Positions 45,601-59,130 of a stretch of 64,000 nt of DNA are shown here, piece after piece. The position numbers and the translations under genes were made by a program. The stretch is from Cornus controversa (lineage: Eukaryota > Streptophyta > Magnoliopsida > Cornales > Cornaceae), in NCBI GenBank assembly GCA_026545225.1, contig CM048845.1, forward strand, positions 86,083,033 through 86,147,032. Direction: 5' to 3'. The notes beneath the pieces are model-generated. The model ran no database searches, was not told the origin of the DNA, and was given only the letters and a program-made list of their open reading frames with translations. Numbering within the stretch: position 1 is the first letter of the stretch; each line of letters opens with the position of its first letter.

Positions 45601-48600
45601 TCAACATTCAGCTGTACACCGATATCAAAGGTAAGCGAGTGTGTGATGACAATATATTTTTTACGGATTCTTACTTTTGACCAAATGTGTATTTAAATGT
45701 ATTTGGAGAGTTAATACTAGTGTTCGATGTGTTCTTATGGTTTTTTAACCAAAGAAAGACTCATTGTTCACTGATACACTTTTATTTTGCACCTGTTAGA
45801 GGATTTAAATATTAAAGTTACATCCTCTCTAACAGCTTAAGCTTTTAGAGTAGATGGTGGTTTACAACACCGATACACCTTCAAAAGTTTTCTGAAAATC
45901 ATTCTAGAAATGCATGTACCTCGGTACAATTAAACCTTACACTAACTAGTGCACTTTGTCCACAACAAAGACTAGGACATGGCAGTGATTGAGGAAGTGG
46001 AGGAAACTATATGGTTAGAAGGTTTGGCTGGTGATATGAACTTGTCACATAGTTAAGCTGTAGTATGTTGACAACTAGAGCACCAATTTGAATGTTTCAT
46101 GAGAGGATCACATATCTACGTCATGTCTTTGGGGTTTATTGCAGTAAAGAAAATTATGACAGCAGATATCAATAGATATAAAGTCTATTTTTTTTATACA
46201 AGTTCAAGCATTACATGGACTTGATTGGTGTTTGTAGTTGCTGAGATGCGTCCCTTTGGGGGCTTCCGTGGAGAAGACATTAGAGATCTCTGTTTTGTGA
46301 AGCTTGATAAATTCAAGTCAAAGTGGAGATCTTTCTGATGGTGTCTTCAATTCCAAGTCCAAGAAGCATTTTCTACAGACTCTTTATTTTTCTTTTACTG
46401 ACCCTTTTGTCTTCACCTTGTTTAGAGTTGTAGTGTTCATATTTCTCCTATATAATTGGACCCAAGTATAACGAGTCCAAGTAAAGAGAGCTCATAACAA
46501 ACAGGAGGCTAGGGTTTGGGAGTTTAGGACAACCATCTGGTAAAGTTTCCATAATGAAATTTCCCCATTGTCTTCATAACATAGGTTTTAAGCTGAATTG
46601 CCTAAATGGTTGTATTCTTTGTATGTGCATATTATTTTTCACATCTTTCTCTATTTATTTTGAACCCTAATCGCATACGAGCCATTATAGTGAACCACGT
46701 TCCTGGCATTGGCAAGTGTGATGACTTCTCCCCATCTTTGTATAAATAAACCTCATAATTAAAAAATTAAGAAATCCAAACAATAAATACTTACAGGCAA
46801 GTTCATCATACTCATCCTTGCCGACAACATAAATGCTGATGTCTCCAAGAACAGTGTAAATAATATAAACTGATCTGAAAAAGAAAACAATAGATCAACC
46901 AAGTGAACAATGAATATTCTAAGAAGATTATTGTTCACATATTCTATTTTAACTTTTTAAGTGAATGCTACTAAAAAGATAAACCATGGGTGCCTTACAA
47001 TAGATAAATTTATCTTCTGATTCATAAATAGACTGGGGCTCTAATTTCTACAACTTTTAAGGGTTTCTGTATAAAATTCTTATACAGACAAGAGTTTGGC
47101 TCTCCTGATGCAAACCTCTCCAGATTACTAATCACGCATTGTCCAATATAAAGGCCCCATTTTTCAATTCTATCATGTTACAAACGTGCAAATATACATG
47201 ATTAGCTCCATTTTGCAGTCAAAAGACGGAACTACTCTTTTGTGTCTTGGTGGGAACTGGAGTAAACTGGCAAAGATTGGGAGTGGTGGAAAAAGAACTC
47301 TTAAAAGAATACAAGGAATAAAAAGTAAAAGGAAAGAAAAGGTGAACTGTGGTAATATTGGGTATCATACTGCAGATATTCCAATAAAAGCAAGAATTGA
47401 TTGCAACCTTGGCTGACCCATAACCGATAACCAATATACCAAATCCTAATATCCTAAACACCAGAACAGAACAAAATGTAATCAACTCAATTCAACTAAA
47501 CAATTTCTCAACTAATTGGTGTTGGCTACATGAATCCTATTTTGCCATCCCACTGTATTCAAGACCATGACCTCAGTCAAACTTGAACAAAATTTAGACA
47601 ACCTAAATAAATCTAAGATACAACACTTAAAATGTTGGATACAAACATTAGAATGACGGAACTTCTAAATTCTCTATGCCCAAGGACTTAGTTGATACCA
47701 AATTGTGACAACTTAAGGTGACATTTGGTCATGTTTTAAAAGTTTCAAAGATCAAGATTGTTGAGCAAATCACTTGTCTGGAAGGAGAATTTCACTTAGT
47801 TCTTACAATAACAACCTTTAACATAGTACTGAAAGAGCACATAGCCATTAAGTGAACGCTAATCCCCAATTTGATAGTGTTTCATGTTCTCCTTCACTTT
47901 GGCCTTCCAAGCAATGATCCTGAAAATCTTTTATATATTAAACAAAAATAATGTATAAGTAATAACACTTTTGGCACAAGTGAAATTTCAGGAAAAAGAA
48001 GAAAGAAATCAAAATAAGTGGTAAGAAAAAGAAGTAACAAAAAGAAAGAATGTCTTGGAAGGATGGAATAAACACCACAACAAGCATGAGGCTCCAATTG
48101 TGACTTAAATAGGTATTCCACAACGACCACTGCAATCACCACTTCTTGTGCCAGCCACCGCTCTTAACACCAAAACTTTACCGCCATCACCAAGTCATTA
48201 CTAGCTTCCTAACCATCACTAATACCATAAATGATCCTTCCATTATGGGATTCTGGCATTGTAGCCACAACAATGGCGAACAATGGTACTTCCACCACTA
48301 CTACCACTATGCCACAGCTGCCACCACCACAATATCCAGCACGCCATAGCCATCACTATCATCAAGATTACGCTGCTGCCATCACACAACGGCCCTAGCT
48401 ACAGTAACTAATACCTTTACCTCCAGCACAACCTCCAATTGCGTGACATTTTCTTTTTTCTTATTTTTTTTCTTGGTAGGTAAGACACAACAAACCTAAT
48501 TCACGCACACCCACTATTGCCCCAATTAGGACATGACCCTCAACCTTCCTTGTGGGAGGAAGAAAAGATGCCACTTGAGCTAAAGACTCTCTGGTAGACT

Positions 48601-51600
48601 TCCACTACATCACTGCTATCATAAATACTAATACTCATACAAGCACCACCATCTCCAATCTCTTCAAAAGGGCTGCAAGTGAACCAGATTTTCATTTACT
48701 GCTCCAATTCCACTTGACAAATAGCTTGTTCAGGCTTGTTTGAGTGAGAAAAAAGAGCTAAGTCTGAGATATTGGTGGCTCATTTAGTTGACAAGCTGAA
48801 CTAGAGGATACCCAAGTTCTACTAGCATGGGCTACTGCAAAGTCCACCAGTATAAAATATGAGACCTGTATTTTATAACTATATGAAGACGTGGGACTCA
48901 AAAACATGTGAGTGAAGGTTAGAGAGAAAAAAGGAAGAAAGAGAGCTTGCAAAAGAAATTGAAATGACTAGAAACATATATGAATATCCATTGAAGAGTT
49001 TAGAGAGAGAAAGCATCACAGTAGAGAAAGAACGATAATGACTCAATGCTCCTACAAGTTTCCTCTTCTCTTCCTTGGCTTCATTCCTCTTTCAATCTCT
49101 CTTTCTAGCGACTTAGTCATCAATACATCTCTCTCTATATATAAATTAATCAAATATGGATAGAACCATATGGCAAATGGTTGAGATTTAGGGTTTTCAC
49201 CTGCACAATTTAGCAAATATATTTTGACTTTTTTTTTATCTTAAAAGTAAAATTCAGAAGCTTTAATTTTTTTTTCTTCTTCATTTTTGGATTTTGTTCT
49301 TGATTTGATAAGGAAATGAACCAAGTTGAGCACAAGCTTGAGCTTGACAAGAAACCAAGCTTGAACACAAAAGGCCAAGCCCAACACGAGTTTGAGCAGT
49401 CTGGATACATTTCCTTGGGACCAGGTCAAGGACTGAGGCGACACCAAAAACCTAATACTTGGTTCATTTGTAGCCCTATCACTACCATTTTCACTAACTC
49501 CACTAAACCTATTTCTACTATTGTACCAAACAATAGCCCACTTAGAAGTTAAGAAATAAAAAAATTAAAAAAAAAATGATTTTGAATCCCATGGCTTTTA
49601 AACAACTGAACGTGTCCCATAACAATCGAATTATCAGCACAATGAACTTTCCACTTTTTCTAACATACAGCTTGAAGAGAAAAAAAAATGACAGATAACA
49701 TAACAGCAAATTGCAATTTTTTTCCCAGTTAAAAGAAAAAACTGAAAGGATCTGCCAGAAGAAGAGTATCACAATACTGAAAAAAAGGGGGGAGAGAGAG
49801 AGAGAGGACTTTTGACTAATTGTTAAGACAATATCCAATGCGAATGTGGACAGTCTCATTTTCAATGCTATCTCTTGTCCTCTTGATTGATTTAGCTTCT
49901 ATAGATAGAACTTCCAAAATAGAGAAAGGATATAACTTATCCACAAAAAAAATAGGTATAACATATGTATGAAAGATATTAAAATCAGTAGAGGGACGTT
50001 ACACACTTGTGGCAAGCAACAAGAAGCTCTTCATTTTTCACACCATGGAGATTATCCGCTCCCAACTTAACTAAGAAAGAGCGCCACTGCAGCCGTTCTT
50101 CGGCTGGAACTCCATTGAAGCTGCAAAATAACAAGAATCTTGACTTAATGCTTCAACTGTGTAATACAAATGGGGAACGAAACTGAGCAGACAGTTTCTA
50201 TCAAATGCTACGGGTCCAATAATAAGGGGAACCAAATTAAGAAACATCTTGTCAGTTGTTTCAATTAATGCAGTGGGATTGAATAATTGAATACATGATT
50301 AAGGGAAAAGTTTATGATTTCTGGTTTGCACTTTGCAGGTCACCAGCCAGCATGCCCCCCAAAAGAGCAAGGAAAGAGAGTGTAACAACTTTTGTGCATC
50401 AGCTGAATTACTAGAATCCTGTGCTCCAGTTGCTTACCAGGCAAAACAAAGAAGTGAAAAACAGATAGGAGCTCAGCTCTAGGATCAATGGCAGTTTATG
50501 GCACCATACTAAAGGTCTTACTTCCATAGGATACCTAAACCCTAATGATGAAGTTTATTTTGACTATACTCATAAAAGGTTAGCAGCCAAGGGTGGGAAC
50601 ATAAATTTGAGACCTATTAAAGACTTGGTCTAGATTGGAAACTTGCGCGGGTTGCACAATTGATAGGTAAGCCCAGACTCAACCCAAAGTATGAAACCTT
50701 CATTCCAATTTCAACCCAACCCAATCCTCAATCTAAGCTCACCCAACCTGAATGCTGCATGCATTAAAAATCTTAGAACTTCAATTAAGCTCAGGTTGGA
50801 AAGTTCAGTTTGAAAAATCGGAGTAGATTCAGGTTGATAGTAACCCAAGAACTACTTTCCGGAAACATATGAAGTATTTGAAAAAGACTTTCAAAATAAT
50901 AATTTTACCATTAGAACAAACAAATAAAATCTCATGAACTATTATCTTCTTATGTTAATAACTGTCCAGATATGTATTATAAATCTATATAAGTATATCT
51001 ATGGGAATAACTAACTTCTTTACCAGGGTCAGAACTTCTAAGGGACTAGGGGAGACTTGGCCCCCTCAATTTTTGAAAATTCTGGGTACCCTCCCCTAAA
51101 ATTTTCCAATATTCCATATAAGCCAAACTCCAGCGACCAGATCAGTCTACCTTACTTTTCTCTCTCTCCTCTTCCTCCTCCTCTTCAACCTCTTCTTCTT
51201 CTTCTCCACTCGAAACCTTAACTTGTGAACTCTTATCTTTTTTTTTTTCTAAAAATTATCTGTTTTTTCCTCTCCTTTCTTCCCAACAATTTTTATAAAA
51301 ATCCTTTTCCTCTCTAACAATTTCTTTGCTTCTATTTCAACCCTAATCTCTCTCTCTCTCTCTCTCTCTCCACATTTTCCTTTGTTTTTGTTTTTTTTCT
51401 TTTTTACACTCTTCTTGCATCCTCTTTGAAGGTTAAAAGTATATATTTGCATAAGATCTTTTGTGCATTATTGAACCTTTAATTTTATTACATTACTATA
51501 CAATTTTTTCTTTCATCACCAACTCTACATTTAATAGCATTAGTTTCCCATCAATTGTTTTTCTTACTATAGACTCAATCTTAAAACTTACTTGAATAGC

Positions 51601-54600
51601 ATGCAATAATGAAACGATGTGTTATTGCTGCTACTCACAGAAAGGGCTTTTCCAGCTATGAAAATTGTTAAAAACAAAACTTTGCAACAAGATGGAGGAT
51701 GAGGAACTAGTAGATTACAAGAATGTTAACATTGAAAATTAAAGTGTTGAGAATTTCAATTTGGTTTCAATAATAGATGATTCTCTAAAACATTGTCGGG
51801 CACAATTTTGATAGCAGATATTTTTTTTCCATACATATCTGTGTCATATTTGACTAGATATATGATAACATTAACTCTTTTTTGTCCATTTTTTTTGTAT
51901 ATCTATGATGAATTAGCACGATGTACATTTGTATGAACTTAATTAATAGATTATGAAATACTTATGGTTTATTAAACAATATTATATTAGATCTTTTATA
52001 TAAGAATCCAATTTGAGTACATCTAGAGGAAAGGCCTCAACAGAAAACTGAAGAGTAACGGCAGCCAGGAATTGAGTTCAGTAGTTCCTCATATAACACT
52101 AGAGATATAATACTATGGTGAAGACGAACTTATAAACTAAAACTTCTATTGAAAGAAAAATATATTACACATTATAATTCTTTTTAAGTTTTATGTCCAT
52201 ATTAGACGAGACAGGAGTGGGGGGTTGAAGTTGTCTCATCTAATGATTACATATTATCAGCGATTGTGTTCTGAGACCCTCCAGAATCTACTTGGCTCCT
52301 CTATTGTGCTTATGCTCCCTCTCAAAAAGTTGATACAAATTGTGGGTTGCCAATGGTCAAACTGCGAGCTCTCATCAAAGGTCTTATTCCTTTCACTGAA
52401 GATTTCAAAGATATTGACTCTCAAGAGGGAAAGAGAGGAGGAACACCTTTTGTTAGTTCGTCAAAGGGTGGTTTCAGATGTGTAATTGCTGATCAGGTTC
52501 TGTAGTAGTCCCTACATTCTAACAACAGAAAAGAATTAACCAACTTCTGTGAAAGACTGGAATGAGGTTGGAGGAATTTAGATTGGAGGGATTTATTTCC
52601 CGGAGTCAGATTCAAAGACTTACCTGCCACCAAATTTGAACACAGTCCCATTCTGTTAAATATTGCATGCAATACTCTCAGTCGCTATCAAGTTGAAGCT
52701 ACACAGATGCAAGACTAATCCAGGCACTGGATTGTTGGGGGAACTTAGGGCAACCCCTCTAGGGTATTGACTACAGATTCTACCAAAAAAAAAAAAAAAG
52801 GAATTCGCTAAAAGCTGCTCTTAAGATATAGAATAAGGAGAACTTTGGTTTATGTCATGACAAAACAAAATACTCTACGAGCAAATCTATAAGATCTAAC
52901 AAGCAGATTTATCAAGAGGTAATCTATCGATGGAAAGGGTCTTGAAAGCTGATCTGACAGAGCAATTAAAGAGAGAGAAGGTGCTCTAGAAGGAAAGAAC
53001 AAAAAAAAATGTCTGATGCAGGGGGATTCTGATACAAGGTTTTTTCATTCAACTACAGTCATCAGCACTGGCGGAGCCAGTGTGCGCCCAGGGGGGCACA
53101 TGCCCCCCTGAAATTTTTTTTTTTTTTTACTACTATATGCATATTTTTTGTAAATTTCAAAAATGCCCCCCCTCAATTTTTTTTTTTACTTCAATAGCTT
53201 AGTGATTGTAAAAATCCAAGAGAAGCTATTGGTCATTTGGTCTTGTAATGTATTAAAAGATAAAGGTAGTACCCAATTATGAAAATACAAGTGACAAGCA
53301 ACGGGTTTTCTTTTGCAGGTAATACAACATGTATATATGAATTTTTGAATTTTCTTTATATTTCAATAATTCGTAACATTTCCGTCCTAGGTCAAAGCAT
53401 AGTGAAAGTAGTACTCAAATGGAAGCTCTCGAAATTCTCTATTCAATGGATTTCGTTTCATGAAAAGATTTTATTTACAGTGGGAGTTATGGGACTTCAA
53501 GTGAGATGAAGGAAGAAAAATATATATATACGTTCACTTGTGTGCTATACGTTGAGGAAGAGTGGAAAAGAGGGTGTATTGTGTGTAATGCAAACATACA
53601 TATTTTTGTGTATATATTTTCTTAAATTTGTTTTATATACCCTTTTTAAACTTGAAAATTGATAACTAATGGCAAAACTTGAGTCTAAATTGAGTATTTC
53701 AAAGTTGTCTTTTCAATGAAAATAATTTCCAGAACAAATTCTAAGTGTACAGAGCCTAGTTATTTAAATCTTGAGAAAAATGAATTTCTTTTATTTGAAG
53801 GAGAAAAAAGAATTTGACCAAGTTTAAAGGGCATTGACAATTGAGTTTCGACTTTTAATTTAATTCTTTTTATCACACTGGGTTTGGAAATCTGGGGCAT
53901 AACAATGTGGTACAGAGCATAGTTATACCCACGTTGTCATGCCTTTTAATTTCTGAAGAAAAAAAAACCCCCAAAGTTAATAATAGCTCACTCTCTCTCT
54001 ATTCGTGACTTCACTCCAACAGCCTCTTCATAATTGCGCTCTAGCTTCCTCTTTGAGTTTGCGAAAGAGAGATAGAGAGAGCAAATCAACCTTCTATAAT
54101 TCTGGTTCTCTATCACCAACTAATTGCAAGTTTGATTATTCGTTTATTTTGCAGTAAATACATTTATTTTTTATAGATTATGAAAATCCTAGATGGCTAG
54201 ATGTAAATCTTTCTTTACATTTAAATTTTTTTTAAGCTTTGATACTCTAGCTCTCTAAGGATTCTATTTCTAATTTCCTTTCAATAACATTGGATTATGT
54301 TGCCCCTATTCCATTATTTTGGTTTTCCGTTTTCTCATTTATAATCATTATCTCCAACAAAGAAACAAGATTGACTCACTTTTTTAGGTAAATTGAGAGT
54401 CAAGACAAACGGTTTTTTTGCATCTTTTAGTTCATTAAGATTGTTTTATATTGTGCAAATTTGTTAACCTGGCAAATGGTTTGAACATAATAGATTAAAA
54501 ATACTATACGACTCAATGAAAAAATAGTGATTTTGTTGAATTTTTTTATTTTTTGTTTGTCTTTTGACGTGAAAAATCTATATTTGTCATTGTTTTTTTT

Positions 54601-55780
54601 CCCCGCCAAAATACACTATGCCCCCTGAACTGAAATCCTGGCTCCGCCCTTGGTCATCAGGAGAAGAGATGCTGTTGATTTCTTGAAGAACAGTGATGTC
54701 TCATGAATTCCTAACAGAACGGCTACAGGTAAAAAACTGATAAACTACTTTTAACTCTTTGCCTCTCCTAATCTAATCTTTCGTGATAATCTTGAAAGCT
54801 TTGTTCCCCCCATTATTTCCCGAAAAGATTGTGTGGGCATGTATGACTCCCTCATCTGAGGAGATAGAGTCGGTTGTTATAACTATTCCCCCCTTTAAAG
54901 CTCCAAGTCTGGATGGCACTTGACTATATTCTACCAGACTTAATGGAATTCAATAGGGAATGACTTGCTGGCCACAGGTAAAAAATTCTTCAGGAGTGAC
55001 CATCACTTAAAATATAGCCATTCCCACATTGTTTAATCCCTAAATCTCAGAAAGCTTACTCAATATCCCAATTTAGATTTAAAAACTTGTGTAATGTAGC
55101 TTATAAGATTGTTAGAAAGATTCAAACATTAGACTCAGACCTTTCCTTGATAGAAAATTATTGCTCCCAACCAAGCAGCTTTCATCCTTTAACAAGATAT
55201 AGCTGAAAGCCCATTCTAGCCAACGACATTGTTCAAACCTTGAAGAGGAGAGCAAATGAGCAATACTCCTTATTAAAATTGATATAGCCCCAAGGTTTTT
55301 AACAAAATTGAATGGCCATTCCTATAATTAAGAACAAGGATGATTTTGAAATTATGTTTTAGGACTTTAATTAAATTGAGTGGCAAATCCATCAATCCAA
55401 TGACATTTACACAAAACAAGGTCATTCCAAACAAGAAACCTCATAAGCAATAAGAAACATGAGCATTGGAAACCTCATAAGCAATAAGAAACATGAGCAG
55501 CTGAATCATTTCAATGCCATCTAAAGCACATCCTACTACATTCAAATCATCCCTATAATCAATTTGAATGATGTAATAAACAAACACACCAAATGAGGGT
55601 CATCAGATTCAAAATCAAACAAATAAGAACCAGAACTTCAAAAGTATAATTCATCTGATAAAATTCGTGAGATTCAGGTATAGTGTATGTGTTAGTGAAG
55701 ATGATGAAGATGGACGGATGAGAGTACCGTTCGAGCAGGATGTTTCCACCGGCGTTCGCGATCAGGAAGGCGAGTAGCAT
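42608..55780 (-). CDS. LOLITA: LOLITA-like small subunit of the TPLATE/TSET complex, 148 aa, 5 exons
   Basis: Exons 55780-55728, 50120-50007, 46874-46795, 43188-43061 and 42679-42608 join in phase (447 nt with TGA). The protein is one longin/adaptin-sigma fold: MLLAFLIANAGGNILLERFN, VPAEERLQWRSFLVKLGADN, LLVACHKSVYIIYTVLGDIS, VVGKDEYDELALAEVIFVIT, FLDKYGRFCLCLDEIVWKG and a basic tail ending KPPTEV. This matches the plant SNARE-like family of Arabidopsis AT1G15370 (LOLITA), the sigma-like member of the TPLATE complex in clathrin-mediated endocytosis at the plasma membrane. A more general SNARE-like or adaptor small-chain call is the fallback. Met at 55780 fits family starts; an in-frame ATG at 55810 would add ten residues. 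Introns make up about 97% of the gene and are full of transposons. Confidence 0.85.
43980..46600 (+). mobile_element. Ty1/copia retrotransposon fossil in LOLITA intron 3
   Basis: Lies antisense to the host gene. Integrase-core-like sequence is recognisable at about 43990-44130, the start of the reverse transcriptase (VGCKWVFK motif) at about 44840, and later reverse transcriptase sequence at 45080-45400. A purine tract near 46315-46330 is followed by a probable 3' LTR. The 5' LTR was not found. The element is heavily broken, with many interruptions, and is old. Confidence 0.75.
46875..50006. other. LOLITA intron 2
   Basis: Contains a hAT-like element (48669-49477) and a stretch of CCACCA/CCATCA-rich low-complexity sequence at 48120-48420. 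No exon-like sequence other than the flanking LOLITA exons. Confidence 0.6.
48669..49477. mobile_element. hAT-like non-autonomous element in LOLITA intron 2
   Basis: Ends AGGGCTGCAAGTGAACCA and (complement) AGGGCTACAAATGAACCA form an 18-bp inverted repeat with two mismatches. The inside includes GAGCACAAGCTTGAGCTTG-type motifs common in one plant hAT group. No transposase and no clean 8-bp target duplication, so the family call is tentative. Confidence 0.6.
50590..50850. mobile_element. Decayed relative of the 40830-41498 hAT element
   Basis: GACTCAACCCAAAGTATGAA, then ATTCCAATTTCAACCCAACC and AGCTCAGGTTGGAAAGTTCA, follow the same order of motifs as 40860-41030. Ends are not preserved. Confidence 0.45.
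51240..51415. repeat. Pyrimidine-rich tract with (CT)n
   Basis: T- and CT-rich sequence with about ten CT repeats at 51349-51370. Frames through it are low-complexity artefacts. Confidence 0.8.
52210..55400 (+). mobile_element. L1-type LINE ORF2 remnant in LOLITA intron 1
   Basis: Antisense to LOLITA. Endonuclease-end wording lies at about 52600-52700 (SPILLNI-like). A pre-RT stretch (MQGDSDTRFFHSTTVI-like) at about 53015-53060 continues after the hAT insertion with RRDAVDFLKNSD at 54660. Reverse-transcriptase segments follow at about 54815-55330: EEIESVVITIPPFKAP, then AYKIVRKIQ, and LLIKIDIAP at the end. Many stops and frameshifts, and it is truncated at both ends with no clear 3' tail. 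It was intact enough to recognise before a hAT element split it at 53066. Confidence 0.75.
53066..54652. mobile_element. hAT element inserted in the LINE
   Basis: Ends CACTGGCGGAGCCAG and CTGGCTCCGCCCTTG form an inverted repeat, flanked by the perfect 8-bp duplication GTCATCAG (53058-53065, 54653-54660). Subterminal GGGGGGCACATGCCCCCC and TGCCCCCTGAA blocks are typical of this common plant family. The AT-rich inside has no recognisable transposase. A fragment of the same family may lie at about 51025-51110. Confidence 0.9.
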
Positions 55781-57047
55781 CTTCTTCTTTAACGGTTGTT
55801 GATTGATCAACGGATCGAAACAGGGTTGGGGAGGGGGGTGAATGTTAAATTACCAAAATAGTGTTCAGTTAGATTTGCTGCTTGTTGGTTGCCGGTAATG
55901 CAGTAAACACGGACAATGAAGATGGATATGTTAAATTCTAAAACAGTAGAACACAAATATGACGGGATACAATTATGTACTTTATAAATATAAGTTTTTA
56001 TTTATATATATTTATTGAGAAAGACCATCATAGAATTTTAAGCCACCGCACCAATCGAAACCACCGCAAGTGACCACAAATTCCAATCCAGTTCAGCACA
56101 GTTTGAGACCCATATGCATCGCAATCCCAATCAACCAACAGTCTCGCCATCGTCGAAATCTTTTTCAGCCGCTGTCTCTTTGGACTTCTTCCGGTCTCTG
56201 TATTTCTTTTTCTATGTATATATTTCTATATTCAAATTTTTTTTAACAAATTTTTATAATCAATTAAATTATACTTCTTTAATAAATTTTTATAATCTTT
56301 TGTATTGCACAAATAATAATACATACCAAATATATATATTTATATATAAAAGTAAGGGTTAATTAATTTACTTAAATTTAATATATTTTTATTGCATGAA
56401 TAGTAATACATACTAAAAATATATATAAGTAAGGGTAAAATAGTCTTTTTGAATAACGGATCTTTTGTAATAAAAAGTAATAAAATATTAGAGATACATT
56501 AGACCTTTCATGCCTGAGGTAAGAGAGTTATAGACAGAAATATCACTTGGGGTCTCTATGATATGATATTGATATGTATAAGAAAATTTTCTCTATATAA
56601 AATAAGTCCAAACAACAAAGAGTGTCATTAATATTTACCCTTACCCTTATTTTATATGTACCTACTAAGTTAATTCAAGAGCTTTTCGAATATCCTATCT
56701 TATCCTTCTAGAGTTTTAAAGAAAATTAGAATAATTTCTCTTGTTGATAAAAAAATATCATTGTCTAGTGTAAAACAATAATTTTATTTTACATTTTTTT
56801 CCTTTCATTTTTAAATATTATATTTAAGATAAGTTTCCAATTCTCTAATATAAAAACGTGCATAGTACCTACACTTTTACATTTTTACCCTTTTTTTTCC
56901 AAGTAAGGTATGATCAATGATGTATATATCTAATATAAACAGATGTATAAAAGAGAGCCCAAGGGCCAACTATAAAAACCAGGCCCCAAACGCAACAAAA
57001 GGCCTGGCCCAACGACTCAGCTTCTTTCACTTCTATATACATATATC
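55781..57047. other. Spacer upstream of LOLITA
   Basis: Holds the LOLITA 5' leader and presumed promoter. Very AT-rich from 56200 on. No other gene recognised. Confidence 0.5.
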
Positions 57048-57055
57048 CATTCACA

Positions 57056-57774
57056 TAGGGATGGCAACGGGGCGGGTACGGCACGGATTTGCCTAAACCC
57101 GTTCCGGCCCCACTGATTTTAACAATATTTTCAAATCTTTTATGGATTTGAAACGGGACGGAATTTCAAAACTCATTCCCGCCCCGTTGAGAGAAACCCC
57201 ACCTCGTCCCCACCCCTAAGAAAAACCCCACCCCATCCCCGCCCCGTTCCGTTTAAAATTTCAAAAGGGGCGGGACGAGACGGGGCTCCTCCCCACAAAA
57301 TTGTAACCACATCAATAAAAATTAATTTTTCAAAAAATACGAGTCTAGTGGGTAATACCAAGTTTGATACTATTAAATTCAAAATAGTATAACCCTTATT
57401 TAAGAAGTAAAATGACAAGATTTCACAATTAAATTGCCTATTACAGAAAATATATTTCACAACTAAAGAACTTAGTAACAAGTTTGATCCAACAATTAAA
57501 GAAGTATTAATACAACAAAAAGATAAAATGAAAACATAAGCCTTAATACAACCAAAAGTAAAATTATAATTTGTATATATATATATATATATAATTATAA
57601 TAATAAAATATATAGGCGGGGCGGGTACAGGGTAGGTTATTATAGAGTCCCGAACCCGCCCCGTACCTGCGGTGGATTTTAATTTTTTTTTTCAAATTCG
57701 CCCTTACGAAAAAAAATAACTCTCATACTCGCCCTAAACGGGATGAGAAGGAACGGACAAAATTGTCATCCCTA
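57056..57774. mobile_element. Non-autonomous hAT element, second 'tagggatggcaa' copy
   Basis: Starts TAGGGATGGCAACGGGGCGG and ends TTGTCATCCCTA. Flanks CATTCACA (57048-57055) and CATCCACA (57775-57782) are an 8-bp target duplication with one change. Subterminal GC-rich blocks and an AT-rich centre match the 11130-11658 element. No transposase. Confidence 0.92.
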
Positions 57775-57782
57775 CATCCACA

Positions 57783-58530
57783 CACATATATACATTTTGT
57801 AACTAACACAATCCATTCTTAGAAACTGATAAGAGTTTTAATACAATAGTTCAATTCAATTTGTTGGACCCCCTGGTCATAATAATATTGGTCCCATCAT
57901 AAATGCACATTTAGGAGGGATTCTTGGAGAAAAAAATTCACATCAACCATTCTTATGAAAGATAAAGCTACCTAACTCCTATAGCTATAATTAATTCATC
58001 ATCAAAGGCCACTATTTTTCTCACCTAACCAGTACAAAATAACAATATAATGGTATGACTTCACTCCATAAAAATGGAAATTAATTAAGCTTATAACTCC
58101 TTTATTGCAAATGAATAATTAATGATCAACCTACTACTTGTGGTGTCCCCATAACAAGTCATTTTAGTCTTTATGATCTTGTTAGATAATTAAAATGCCT
58201 TGGCCTATAGTGTTATAATATCTCCATCACATGGGTGTTATGCTCCAAAATCAGGAACTTCTAGTGAGAGCTTGAAAGCTTCATATTCATTTCCTATATA
58301 TATACCAGATTGAAATGTATCCTTACCAATAAAAATTTTGAAAGATATCAGAACTTTAATACACACGGAATCACATAATTATAGCAGGGTCTGTAATAGA
58401 ATTTCACGAAATGAGTATTTTTGAATCAAAACGATTCGGTCAAAACTGAATGGAAATCGAGTTGGCATGCACGTTTGGTCTTTTACCGGTCCAAACAATA
58501 AAAATTTGGCAAAAAAAACACCACATGATT
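57783..58530. other. Intergenic spacer
   Basis: AT-rich; nothing recognised. Confidence 0.5.
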
Positions 58531-58539
58531 TCTAAAGGA

Positions 58540-59130
58540 ATTTGAAGGTGTATTCGGCAATGTAACCATCATTTGAGATTGCATTCACAAAAAATTCAGA
58601 ACAGTGATTCTTCAGCAAATTTTCCAAGAATAATTGGCGCTACTACAGTAAAGAAGGCCTAGGAAATTTTGCAAAAAGAGTTCCAAGGCAACGCCAAGAT
58701 AAAATTAGTATCAAACTTCAATTTTTACATAGGGAATCATGAAGGATTATTTATCTGGAGTCATTGGAATTGGAATTGTAAAAATGAAGGCATTTAGAAA
58801 CAATTAGCAGCTGGATATAGTCTACAATAAAATGAAAGAAGAAATTGGACCACTATGGAGATGGCAAGACATGATCAATGAGGCTTTATACAAGAGATTG
58901 AGGAGTTGTAACTCAGTTGTACTTTCTCGCCTTCTAAAGTAGAAGGTGGAGAGTTGAATTTCTCCGTAAGAACAAATTAGATGAGTATTTAATTTGTTGC
59001 ATGTGCAAGACGTGGAAGAAATGGCAACTGAAACAAGGAGATTGAAAGATGACCGCATCATCGGCAAGTGTCAGATTATTGGTCAAGATACAAATTCCAA
59101 AATTCAAGTAACATTGTGTAAAAACATGGT
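58540..59130 (+). mobile_element. Copia gag (UBN2-like) fossil fragment
   Basis: Around 58650-58710 the sequence reads like the conserved copia Gag stretch LQKEFQGNAKIKLV, and Gag-like wording continues in pieces to about 59130. No LTRs or pol region were seen next to it. Broken and old. Confidence 0.55.
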
